Assembly: GCA_003999685.1 (NCBI GenBank)
Contig: CP021223.1
Coordinates: forward strand, 186,001-250,000
Length of the DNA: 64,000 nt
Reading direction: 5' to 3'
Origin: Taiwanofungus camphoratus
Taxonomy: Eukaryota; Basidiomycota; Agaricomycetes; Polyporales; Taiwanofungaceae
Positions 1-10,900 of this stretch are shown here, piece by piece. The notes under the pieces are model-generated. The model was not told the DNA's origin and did not search any database. It saw only the letters and a program-made list of their open reading frames with translations. The first letter of the stretch is position 1. The number at the start of each line of letters is the position of its first letter. A program made the position numbers and the translations under genes.

Positions 1-1791
1 TAGAAGCACATTGAGCATATTGCCGTTGCTTCTTGAGCAACCCGGGCAGCAAACGCACGACAGCCTTCCAGCTTGAAAGACGCCTTATCTGAGCAACTAT
101 TTGACAAGCCAAATACAGAGGAAGTTAAGACCGCGGACGGATCACGCTTCCTGCCATTACTGTCCAGAAGCGCACGCACCAGTACCTGTGTAGTCAAGTC
201 ATGAAAGATGAAATGAAGTGTGAACCGACTCGGGGCTCGTCAAGTTGTACCCTGTTTACATTGTGATTTTCGGAGACTACACGCCGCCCTGAGGCTTGAA
301 GCACACTGCTCCATCAAGGTTCATAGCCAGCGGTTTGCCAGTCAAATCGTCCAGAGGAGGGTGATACAAATGACCAGCGACAAGATCAGATGTAAGTGGA
401 CAAGCTTATGTACTATGCGGCATTCTTGAGTTAAGCGCTCTGTGATGTACCCAAGTACTTACCCGTGTACTGTTGTCTATGCACTCCCGTCTTCAAGCTT
501 GCAGCATAAATCTTGTCTAGCGACATCATGATGTGCGTATGCTTCGCTGAACGAACAACTGCACATGATGACGCCGAACACGAGGACAATGCCACGAGAA
601 AGTGGGTGATAGTGCGCAGATACTGGTATTCAATTCCGCCGTGACGGTATCTGTGGTCTCACGGATGTCAGAAGAAATGGAGGATCCCGACATGGGATGT
701 AGTGACTTCATTACAAGTACACGTTATTGTAAGTACACGCCGACGAACGGGTAGATAGGTGCATTCCGGACATTGCCTGGCTTGTTTTCACGTCTGTAAG
801 GGGCGGATCAGTGCTGTCATAAGGAGGCCCAACATGATTCCACCGATGTCGGATTAAACTCTTGCGCTGGAGAGTATTTCTTATCCGGCATTATGGTCAC
901 TTTCGCTAGTGCCATCTGTCGCGTGCGCGGCGCGCCATGGGCAATTGCGCTGGCTTTGCCATTCAGATACAATCATTCGCTTTCCGGACATTCTCTCTTC
1001 CGTCTTGACATACGCATTTGCCATTTTTCAACGCCTGAAAGCTTGATCGCGGATCATCCGTCTCCAACGAGGCAGGAACATACACACTTCCAAAACAAGA
1101 ATAGCCCGTAAATTCGTACCGTCCTGGATCGCAGATGCGCTTGCTGACAAAGTGGGATTCGGTGCCGATGTTACTATCAAACAAGTCGAAACAACGGCCC
1201 TTAGCAGGTCACAAAATATAAACAGGTACAGCGACCTTGTTGGGCACAGTGATGCCTCCATCGTCGAACGCTACGAGGTCAATCTCGACATAGCAGAACA
1301 TCACGGAGGTGTGCAATGCCCGAGACTACGACTGCCAGTGAATATACCGCCCAGGAAGGGCTTATAGTTGTCAGAATCGATAGACGGCTATGATTGACCG
1401 ATGTGAGAGGAGACGAAGGCAAAACTCATATGACCATGATGGCACGCGTCTGACTTTGTCGCTATTAGGCATGCAGTGCAGGCGCCTGCAGGACTTGTCG
1501 CTACATTCCGGATCCGTATCCTCCGCTCGCCAGATTTGATACAAGTACTGGCTCGTCTGAATTCAGAATGGGTACCTTGACCTTGTTCTTCACTTGACTT
1601 TCCTGTCAATAACTCTGTTCAGGCGGACGTCGTCTCGCTCTACGCGACGTACCCTGGCGCCCCCTCCCGCGCTCGCCACGACGTGGACGTCAGCTTGGAC
1701 ACTGTTGACCTTCTTTTGGTTCTCCGCAGTTTCTTTCTCATCCTGCTCCGTGGCCGTCTTGCTCGTTTTTGCATATTCTACTATTTTTATA
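1..1791. other. Intergenic region, no recognisable gene
   Basis: Open frames here are short (under about 100 codons), lie on both strands and match no family I recognise. The last 200 bases are pyrimidine-rich and form the 5' flank of the zinc-cluster gene that starts at 1792. A frame that runs through this flank into that gene's first exon is read as 5' UTR, since the zinc-cluster motif is complete without it. Confidence 0.5.
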
Positions 1792-3957
1792 ATGGCCGAG
1801 AAGCAGGCGACACCGGGTCCGAGCACTCTCCAACGAGGTACGATGGTTATTCCAGGTCTCGGACCCGAGATCTCATGCCATGTTCTAAGGAAAAGCATGC
1901 CTCCGTTGTCGAAAACGGAAGATGGTCAATCCTGTTTCTTTCTCTTCCATTAAAGACTAGATCGTCTCACCTTCATGGCAGAGGTGTGATGGTGGTAAGC
2001 CTGCCTGTCAGCAATGCGTTCGAGCGAAGAAGGCAGAAGGATGCGAGTACGATGATGGAAAGGGGAAGACAAGAACGCAGCTGATGCGTGAACATATTGC
2101 GCGCCTGGAGATGAGGATCAAGGAGCTCGAAAATGTCGAGCACTCTTCCCCGTCCGTGACTTTGTTCGATCCACATGCCCCATCGCCATACTATTCAGGG
2201 TCATCATCCTCCTCAAGTCACGACTCTCCGGGAAACATCAGTCTATCAGCTTCTGCATCCCCCACGCCCTTCCCTTTGGGTGAGCTCGATGTTCGCGGGG
2301 CTACCGCAAGCCCATTGACCGTGAACTATACAGAGATGGATCCCAGCTGGGAGGCTCAGTGGGACAGCGCTTCGGTGGGTACACCTTCATTACGTGCTGT
2401 ATATATTTATCATCTAGTCTCCACGGTTTCATCAGGAATACCCATCAGCCAGTCAAGTTAGCGAACACTATAGCACGCCGGAGGAACCTCCGATTGAATT
2501 GGCGCAAATGCTGTTAGTCAGGTTGTCAATCTTGCTCTGATTGCGACCCTAACTTGTCTGACTCAGCTTGGAGATTTTCCTTCCACATCGATATCAATGT
2601 GGACTTGATATTCACATCGGTCGATTGCGAGAATCTATCGGTCTTCCATCATCGGAGCAGCGCCATCCGGTCTTGATGAATTCGATATATCTTTGGGCCT
2701 GTTACCTGTCGCGACCTGGATCGCTGAGCGACCATGAGGCTCTGTATCTGTCTCGTGCACTTACTGCCATGAGTGATGCCGTCCAGTATCCCTCGAAGGT
2801 AATCGACATGATTCAAGCGTCTTGTCTACTGTCCGTATACTACCTTTCAAATGGACGACTTTTCGAGGGGAACTATCATGCCACCGTTGCAGCGTCTCTC
2901 ACGATACAGTTTGGCCTGCACCAAATGGACTCAGAGGAACTGACGCCTCGCAACAGTGCCGACGGAAGGGAATGTACCTTCAGCTTGGAGCCAGCCAAGG
3001 ACACGATCGAGCGCGGGGAGAGGATATTGACCTTCTGGCAGGCGTACAATCTTGATAGATGTTGGTCTGTCGCCCTTCAAAGACCAGCAGTCATGCCAGA
3101 CAGTGACCATCCCTGGACCTGTATTACAACGCCTTGGCCCCAGCGCATGGAAGAGTATGAAGTTGTGAGCAGAAATTGACAGTCCCTTCAGAGATGAACT
3201 CTGACGTCCCAATGACCTTAGGGGGAGTTTGACGTGGGTACAGGAAGCCCTACAGTCCGTAGCTTCTTTGTGCACCAAGGTCAGACGTCAAACTTAGTCA
3301 GCGGCTTCTCAACTATAGCTCTTCGTGCCAAGGCATCGGCTTTGTTCGAAGGCGCAAACCGCCTGTCATCTAGCTGGAACACTCGTGAGCACCTGAAGGA
3401 CCTCCTTGATCCCAGTTTGCTAAGAGGTGCCTGCAGAGGTATCTCCTTCAAACTCTCTCACGGATAGTTTCAGGGTATTGGAGCATTCTATCACACGATT
3501 CACGTCTACCCTGCTCCCGCTGCATCAGCTCGGAGCAGCTGTGCCTGAAGATAAATTCACTTTGATCGTGATTCATAGTTTGGCGCATGCGTCGATGATC
3601 CGCTTACACCTTCCGTTCATGGAAGGCGATAGTATCTCCCGCGAGAAATGTCTGAGGGCTGCACGGTCATCAATTCTTGTGACCAAGCATATTGCTGACA
3701 TAGACTTTGAATTCCTCGATCCTTTGGTTGGCGTACGTGGTCATGAGCGCTCCACTACTGGTCTTGTCTACTAAACTTCTTCTGCGCAGCCTTGCTGGTC
3801 TTCCGCGGCGAAAGTTTTACAGTCTGAGCTTGTACGCCTAGAAGCGTCTTGGCCACCTGCCAATACGTTAGACGTTCGAGGGGATCTGGCCGCCCTCCTA
3901 TATGTCATGACGAAGCTCAGCTCGAGGTTTCCGCTTCTAGGTCAGTTGGACTGGTAA
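1792..3957 (+). CDS. Zn(II)2Cys6 fungal transcription factor
   Basis: Nuclear sequence-specific transcription regulator; target genes are unknown. Eight exons fit in phase: 1792-1837, 1890-1924, 1982-2378, 2449-2512, 2567-3164, 3222-3384, 3437-3732, 3790-3957, giving about 588 residues. The zinc cluster is split over exons 1-3, with Cys at residues 19, 22, 29, 36, 39 and 48 (spacing C-x2-C-x6-C-x6-C-x2-C-x8-C). It is followed by a basic linker, a short coiled coil (REHIARLEMRIKELEN) and a Ser-rich stretch. The centre (about residues 185-390) has the look of the fungal-specific TF domain, including LMNSIYLWACYLSRP and IQASCLLSVYYLSNG. The apparent frame change near 3430 is explained by a 52-bp intron with a TGCTAAG branch site. 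The exact C-terminus is less certain, because the last exon could end in a further intron. Confidence 0.85.
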
Positions 3958-4813
3958 CTTTCAGGTACGATGCTATCTAACAGCTTGCTATCGATTAAAC
4001 AGGATATCAGGTGGCGAAAATACAAAATTCCCTGGACTCTAAATAGGTCGGCCTCCAGAACCATTGTTTCACGAATCTCCCGCCCGAAATACGAAGGTTC
4101 TGATTCTGAGTCCCGGCCTCTCGGCTCAGGACCACAATCAAACCTGGCCTTTCGATACGCAGATACGCAATGACGTTCATTAATGAACTCTCACGCTCGC
4201 TGCATTTTATTTTCCATTTCTAGGCTGATATTCACCCTTTACGTTGGGCCTCAGCAAGCCCCTTTGCACGATTTTTCGGACTACTTACGCCTCAATGGAC
4301 ATTTTATGGCTTATGGACTACTTCGGGACATTGTTGGACATCTTCCAATTAATCTACACTGGACATTTAGGACATCACATGGACTTTTGACATGGACTTC
4401 GGGAGTTGTGGCATTTGGACACTGTACACTGACATCTTGCATATTTTAGCTTTCCGTGCACAAGTCTTTTTATACTCACCGGACTAATGTAGAATTAGAC
4501 ACTCGTAGTTCTTCACATTGAGCACATATTGCCATATTAGCGTATTCGTTATCACGCTTCGTTTTTCATCCTGTGCTCTCTCACTGATGACTATTTCGTC
4601 TTGCTTCCCATTGACAGTGTTGATCGTCTGGCAGTATTTCAAAATGTATACTATACGCAGCCCGCTATATGGGAATGGACTCTATAAGATAGCTTCCTTG
4701 TTCAATCATTTTCTATGTATGAGCCTGATGCGCTGATGGTGCCAGTGTTTACAGTCATTCGCAAAAAGATTTGAGATCTTGTGTGGAGCGGCGGTGCCTG
4801 ATGGTGCACCACG
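3958..4813. other. Intergenic, GGAC-motif-rich 3' flank
   Basis: This is the downstream flank of the zinc-cluster gene, with no credible coding frame. Between about 4270 and 4430 the words TGGACT, TGGACA and GGGACA recur on the plus strand roughly every 10-20 bases. The last five bases, CCACG (4809-4813), are the left target-site copy of the transposon that follows. Confidence 0.5.
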
Positions 4814-5619
4814 TACGGTCGCCGAGGAGCGCCAGGTCTAAATCTAGAATCCAGGTTCAAAAATCAGAGGTCCAGAGTCGGCAACCTGCGCCTCGTGGCC
4901 TCTTATTCTCGATCACGGGCACCTTCTGAGCCCAATTTGGCAAGTCCCGCTTCCACGCCGCCGGCCCTACTACCTGAAGCGCTCATCCTCTGTCGTCTGC
5001 TACGCCCACCAGCGAGCTCGTCGTTCGCAGCGGTGACGCCGACAGTGTTCATGTAGGGATATACCTTTTTGTCGCTATAGTTACAAACATTCAATACAAT
5101 TTTGTGACTTGTTGGACGTAACAAAGTATAAAGAATAGACTTCAGTAACATATCAAGTGATTCTGACAAGTCATATCAAGTGTCGCTCATCATTTGCAGC
5201 GATGAGCGCGCCATTGAGGAGGATGGTAGGTCCAGGTCCAGGTAGGACGGATCTACGCCATCTGCCGCATGAGGATCAACATCAAAATTATTACGTCTCG
5301 GCTTTGGCCGAGAACCTCTACCAGGCTAGCCTGATTAAGTCATACGGTGGCTGCCCGCTTTGTAACCTACTGGAAATCGTACAAATTCGAGTGTTTTAGG
5401 GAAAAAAACAAACATAAAGGTCGAGAAAACATAGCTTGTGTTGTAGATACTATACATACGTCAAGGGATAGGTGGGAAAGCCTCAGATAAGCAGTCGGAC
5501 AATAATTGAAATAGGCGCCCATTAAGCCCCCGGGCGCCACAGCCGAGAATTCTGCGTCCCGGCACTTGCGCTTGTGACCTGATTCCTGATTTTTGACCTG
5601 GCGCTCCTCGGCGACCGTA
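4814..5619. mobile_element. Non-autonomous DNA transposon (806 bp) with 25-bp perfect terminal inverted repeats
   Basis: The left end TACGGTCGCCGAGGAGCGCC (continuing AGGTC) is exactly the reverse complement of the right end at 5595-5619. The element is flanked by a perfect 5-bp direct repeat CCACG at 4809-4813 and 5620-5624, which reads as a target-site duplication. The interior has no transposase-like frame, so movement would need a transposase from elsewhere. Identical repeats and duplication suggest a fairly recent insertion. A 5-bp duplication does not match Tc1/mariner (TA) or hAT (8 bp), so the superfamily is left open. Confidence 0.85.
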
Positions 5620-5854
5620 CCACGGCTAACTCAGCTCTACAGAAGATAATTTCCTGGCCTCGAAGGTCTAGAAATTCATTCAGCTTCGCACATAATATAT
5701 AAGAGCCTGTGGTTTTGCAAACTTTTTGTATCTTATCATTCGAGCAGGTTCAAAAAATACAGGACAAGTCGACATAGATCTTGGTGCCTGAGATTCGACC
5801 ATCGGTACAGGAAAATATGTATACACTGTTGCCCAAACAAGTAAACTTGGAGGG

Positions 5855-6996
5855 TCAGCTGACAGGTAGGCCTGCCATTCCCTCAAACCAATTCACGACT
5901 GCTGCAACTTTCCGAACTGCAGCATCACTGAAACCAAGCCTCAAATCCGGTCGAAAGCGATTGTCCTCTGGCATGTATGGCATAGTACGGTAACATATTT
6001 CGAGCTTTGATTTGAGGTAGGGAGATGCTGTGAGGGCAAGAGAGGCTGCGCCTACAACGTTCTGGGGATCAACCTCCCATGATGCAAGGACATCTGGGCA
6101 CGGGTAATTAGACCGTCAGCAATGCGCAAGGTCGATATTAGAATGCAGATTTACTTTCGACAAGTACAACATCCCCACTTTTGACACCAGGAGTAGAGGC
6201 TTCGGTACATGCTCCACCCCAGCTCTCAGCGACTTCTCGCCATGCGGTGAGCTTGCAGACAGCGCCATCTTCATCGCCCAAGATCATTTTGAGTAAAGAG
6301 ACTTCCTTGCCCGCATCTATGCCTTTCTTGATGTGAATGGCGTCAGGGCCATCTACTTCCAGTACTGCGACAACGATCGTAACCTTGCGCGAGCCTTTCT
6401 GTAAACGCCGAGACTGTACCGCTTGTGCCCGCACTTGTTGAGCGAGACTTGAGAGGGCTGTCAGATTGTGCAGGCTGAAGTGAAAGGCCGGAAAGCAGGT
6501 AATTGATGAAGTATCGGAAGAGTTATAGGATGCTGTTTCCTGCGTTTCGACCTGCGAGCGGACTCGCAAGGCATGATCTGAGGTATGAAAAAATGATGCT
6601 GCTCCTCTTGATGCATCCTCATTCTCCGCAATTTCTTCAACAGTGGGCGGCCAGCTGATAGCGGTGGTGTGGTCTGAAAAAGAAGACCGATAATTGAGCG
6701 ACATGCAGCTGGTCGAGATGACTGAAGACGCCAGGACCTGGCGATCCATCACGTTCGGCATCGCCGACGAGTCCTGAGTTCAGGTTAACTATGTCGTTAT
6801 CCTCCTCCGAATCGCGGAAGATGACATTTTGATACAGCAAAGATATACGCCGACTGGCAGCCTCCAAGGTCGCTTTCGGCAAGCTCAGGGGAGGCGGTTT
6901 GCCAGATGATACGGTATGCCAATGATGGATGTTTGATTGCTGAGTGAGATCTTTGTGTCTGGGGGCCCCAAGAAAGACCCGATATGACCGAGCCAT
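5855..6996 (-). CDS. OB-fold protein, possibly related to shieldin subunit SHLD2
   Basis: Likely binds nucleic acid, or a partner protein, through an OB fold. Three exons fit in phase on the minus strand: 6996-6738, 6673-6155, 6093-5855, about 338 residues. The N-terminus reads MARSYRVFLGAP and is followed by a low-complexity linker. Around residues 190-275 lies a beta-rich block with strands VTIVVAVLEV, EVSLLKMILGDE and VCKLTAWREVAE, then GVKSGDVVLVEN, an order expected for a five-stranded OB barrel. A short helical or beta tail follows. This layout recalls the OB region of SHLD2, but that link is a memory-based guess, not an alignment. An upstream in-frame ATG at 7041 is less likely, because it sits beside a TGCTAAC...CAG intron-end-like sequence, so a further 5' exon is possible. 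Confidence 0.7.
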
Positions 6997-7929
6997 AAAT
7001 GCAATGGCAGAAACCACTGATAATATTCCTGCAAGTAGCATGTCAGGGGGTTAGCAAGTCAGATACGACTGGATTGATGGTTCCTCATTTCCGTTCGGCG
7101 AAAGCAGGAATTTCAACACATATTTATATGAAAAAGCAAGCTGTGCCGCTACGAGACACATAGCATCAAAAGTCTTAGGCTTATGGATCATTCACTCGCC
7201 ATCATGGGGCCCGAGTGCAGACCTTCAATACATTTCGGATTTGGGTAGCCTTCGTGGGAGGCTCTCCACATTTCTTCCGGCATTCCTGTTGCTGCAACGG
7301 GAGAAACTAGCACATGCTATCACCAGTGTTCTCAGCCACGACTGTGTAAGGACGCCTCGGCGAAGCGATCAAATGTCACGACAGATGTCTTGTCCTCATT
7401 GCGAGCTCGAGGTTGTTGGTACTGTATTTAGATTATCAAAACCATGCTTACCACTTTAAGCCAATCGATATGGATCAATAACAACGCATCAGGCGCATTC
7501 CCTAGGGTGGACTATGCAGTCTGAAGGCTAGGAAGACGGTGCTACCGCGGTGATTTGTAGACCTGAATTTCAAGATTCCAGATTAGGCCTCTCAGGAGCC
7601 AGAACACGTGACAATAAGCGCGTCAACCCGACGTTCGCGGTCGCCGGTGCACACCTTTGGACCTTGAGATCGACGTTAACTTCTGAGATTGGCAGTGATT
7701 CTGTTGCCTTCTCTGCATGCAACTGCATCTCAGAACTCATAAACACAGAAGTGGTCAGCATTTCATTGAAGTTGTAACAGTTCATATTCGAGAGGCTCTG
7801 TCACGTTGATGCATTCAGCCTGAACCTCAACTGCACCTGGAGCTTGTAAACTTGTGTAGTCAACTATTTATTTCGTATCATCACTTGTACTCAAAAGGCC
7901 CTTAGAACGAACGCTATCACACCCCCTTC
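6997..7929. promoter_or_regulatory. Divergent intergenic region between OB-fold and transporter genes
   Basis: The two flanking genes start at opposite ends and point away from each other, so both promoters should lie in these 930 bases. No coding frame is convincing. A branch-site-like TGCTAAC followed by TTGCAG at about 7030-7052 (minus strand) may mark the 3' end of an intron in the 5' leader of the OB-fold gene. Confidence 0.45.
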
Positions 7930-10900
7930 ATGCCATCCGAGGAAGCTCAAGAGACGCCGTCGGCCGCTATCACGGTACCCCGTCACAGGCAAGATAATCC
8001 TGTCTATGGTGTCTCTCGAAGTCTGGTGGGCTCGCCCGAGCAGTTCGTCTATCTGGAAGACTCCCTTTCTACCTCTCAACCTCATGAGAATATAACTGTC
8101 AGTCCACACGTTGCTTCCGGCAACTTAAGGCCTAACTTCGGACGAAGCGCGTCTTCCTCCGTCGTGATGCCTGGAAAAAGGTCGGATGTCTTGTCAAGCC
8201 TGCATGGGATAACCTCTAGTTTTTCCCGTCGGGCGAACCACGAGCAGCCTCTACAACGCGAATGGAGCGTCTTTGCCCAACTGTTACGAGATGATGACCT
8301 ATTGGGAACGCCCGGATCCTCGGCTACAGCCAGATTGAGGCATGGCGTGCGTCACAGCGCTTTGATGGCGCCCAGTCCAAATTCTTGTCGACATCCAGTA
8401 TCCGCGTCGGACATGCACGTCTCAGGCTTGCATGAGTCTGTCCAGTCGCCAGTATCAGACCCCCGTCTCAGTGATCCGTTTGGAAGCCCGGCTGTCGATG
8501 GCGGTCTATCGTCCGACGAGGCTTCATCGCAGTCCGAGACCAGTGGGTCGGATGATGACGACGCTCCCTCTCTATCTCCTAAGCAGCAGAGACCATGGCG
8601 GTCGATAATCAAGCTGCCCACATGGCCGCCTTTATATCGCAATATCCTCAAATGTTCGGTAGCATACTTCATAGCTTCTCTATTCACGTTCTCACCTTAT
8701 CTCTCTGGATTCATCGCTGATCTGACAAACTATGGCGCTGGCGAGTCGACACCGTCTCCTTCAGGACATATGGTGGCCACCGTGTAAGTTGCCACTGTCC
8801 AGGCACTGTACGAAGGATACCTCTATATCTCACGTCTTTCAATTTTCGTTCAACCTGCAGTGCAGTATACTATAACCCTGCAAAGACACTCGGAGGCATG
8901 GTCGAGGCAGACGTCTTCTGCTTTATGGGCCTCCTCTTTGCTGCTTTCGTATCATTGAGTAGTATGTCAATGTTCTGGTTCTTCGAGGTAAAACCGGGGT
9001 TGGAGTGGCTGGCAGACTCCTTGGTCTTGCTATGGATAGGCCTGGGAATGTCTGCTGTAGCATGGATGAAGGTATGGATGGCGAAGCCAACTTTCAACAC
9101 TGGTTAGTCGAGATTTCTTACTCCAGAGCTCAAGTTGCTCAAGTCTGAATCCCAGCATGTAGCATGACTGCCATCATATTATTCATTGTGTAAGTCTTGA
9201 TTCTGTTTATCTGCATTTTTCTTACAAGCACGTAGGGTGGTCAAGGAAGGTGGCCTCCAGACCCTTTCCCAAGTATCGTTCATCGTTCTGGTGGGCGCTT
9301 TAATCTCCAACCTCGTCTGCGCCCTATTATGGCCCCAACGTGCGACAAAAAACTTGCAGGATGCCATGACCAAGACCCTTCAGTCTTTTGCGACACTCTT
9401 GGAGATGCTCACTACGACATTCCTCCTGGAAGAGCCTCTACACCATTTAAGTCACCAAAAGCTGCAGCACGCAGCGGAGAGTCACCAAGCGAGCTTCACG
9501 AGTCTCAAAAAGAATCTCGTAGAGGCGCAATCTGAGTGGATGTTCGGCGGTCCGAGCAAGGCAAGCGGGGGTCACGAGAAGCACTCGCAAAGCAGCTCTG
9601 GGCAGGCTTATCAGGATGCTATTGACAGTCTCAATAGGCTGGGACAACACCTAAATGGCTTGAGGAGTGGAACAACCTTGCAATTCGAGCTTATCAAAGC
9701 AGAGCGGAGTGGCAAAGTGGTTTTCAGGAATCGGTCAGTGAAACGACATACTGTCAGCCGGTTCGCTACACTTGAGAAGGGCAAAATGGTCGATGGCTGT
9801 GATCAGAACAGTGCCGAGGAAGATGAAGGTACCGAGCTGCTGCAAACGGCAGCCATCATGTTTGGGGACATGATGGACGACCTGGGTCCTCCATTGAAAG
9901 CTCTTTCGGTAATTGAATGGTAAACTTATCCGTCAATCTGCTCATTCCTGCGTTCCAGACAACATGTATAACAACTTTGGCACGATTACGAGATGCGTTC
10001 ATGCTGCCTAGACAAGGTGTTAATAAGGACGACATCGATTTCGCGCAGTTCCAGCAGCTTGCGGATAGCATTGAACGAGCGTTGTTTACATTTGAAAGCA
10101 CGTCCAACCATGCGGTTTTGCGTCTTTACAGAAATCGGAATGCGTCTGGTACTCAGTCGAGAAGTTCCGTCAGTTCTATGATAGAGGAGAACCACATCCT
10201 TACTGGCGGCGACGGTGAGAATGTATTCCTTGTATACTTGTAAGTATATGTACCGCAATGCATATATCACGGATTACATGCTCATCATTCGATTTCCTCA
10301 GTTTCATCTTCACACTGCAGGAGTTTGCTAAAGAGCTCGTCTCGCTTGTCGATGCCATGCAGCGAATATGCAATATTGAAAAGGCGCATGCGGCCCGCCA
10401 AGGCGTGTGGAAAAGACTAGCAAGCATTTCTTGCAGCATATGTTCCCGTTACCGACATTCGCGTCCACGCGAGAAACATCAGGCAGGTGGAATACGCAAA
10501 CGACTCTGTATGTTTCGCAATTCGCATTTGACACCATATCTCCTCCTGAATCTCAAATAGCTACTTTATTCGTGGACTCGCCTCTTAAGGCTCAAGGTTT
10601 CTTTCCGAAAATTAAACCTCATGCACCGAATACAACGCTCACTCCTGCTCGATCGAACCTCTCATACAGCGGTAGGATCAAGCAGTCTATATGGGCCCTA
10701 GGCGCGCGTTTGAAAGAGCAGGACATCAAGTATGCTATCAAAGTGGGTATGGCCACGGCCTTGCTCGCTTCACCCGCATTCTTTGATTCGACCAGACCGA
10801 TGTTCATTCACTACCGTGGGGAATGGGCTTTGATATCCGTAAGTGTATCTACTGAGACCTCTTAAATCTGTTCGCCTTATCACATGTCTTAGTTCTTCGT

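Noticed and set aside
3385-3467. Apparent frameshift in the zinc-cluster gene near 3430
   Set aside because: A 52-bp intron (3385-3436) with GTGAGC donor, TGCTAAG branch site and CTGCAG acceptor restores the frame, so no mutation is needed.
8352-8687. 111-codon minus-strand frame inside the transporter gene
   Set aside because: Antisense shadow of the Ser-rich first exon.
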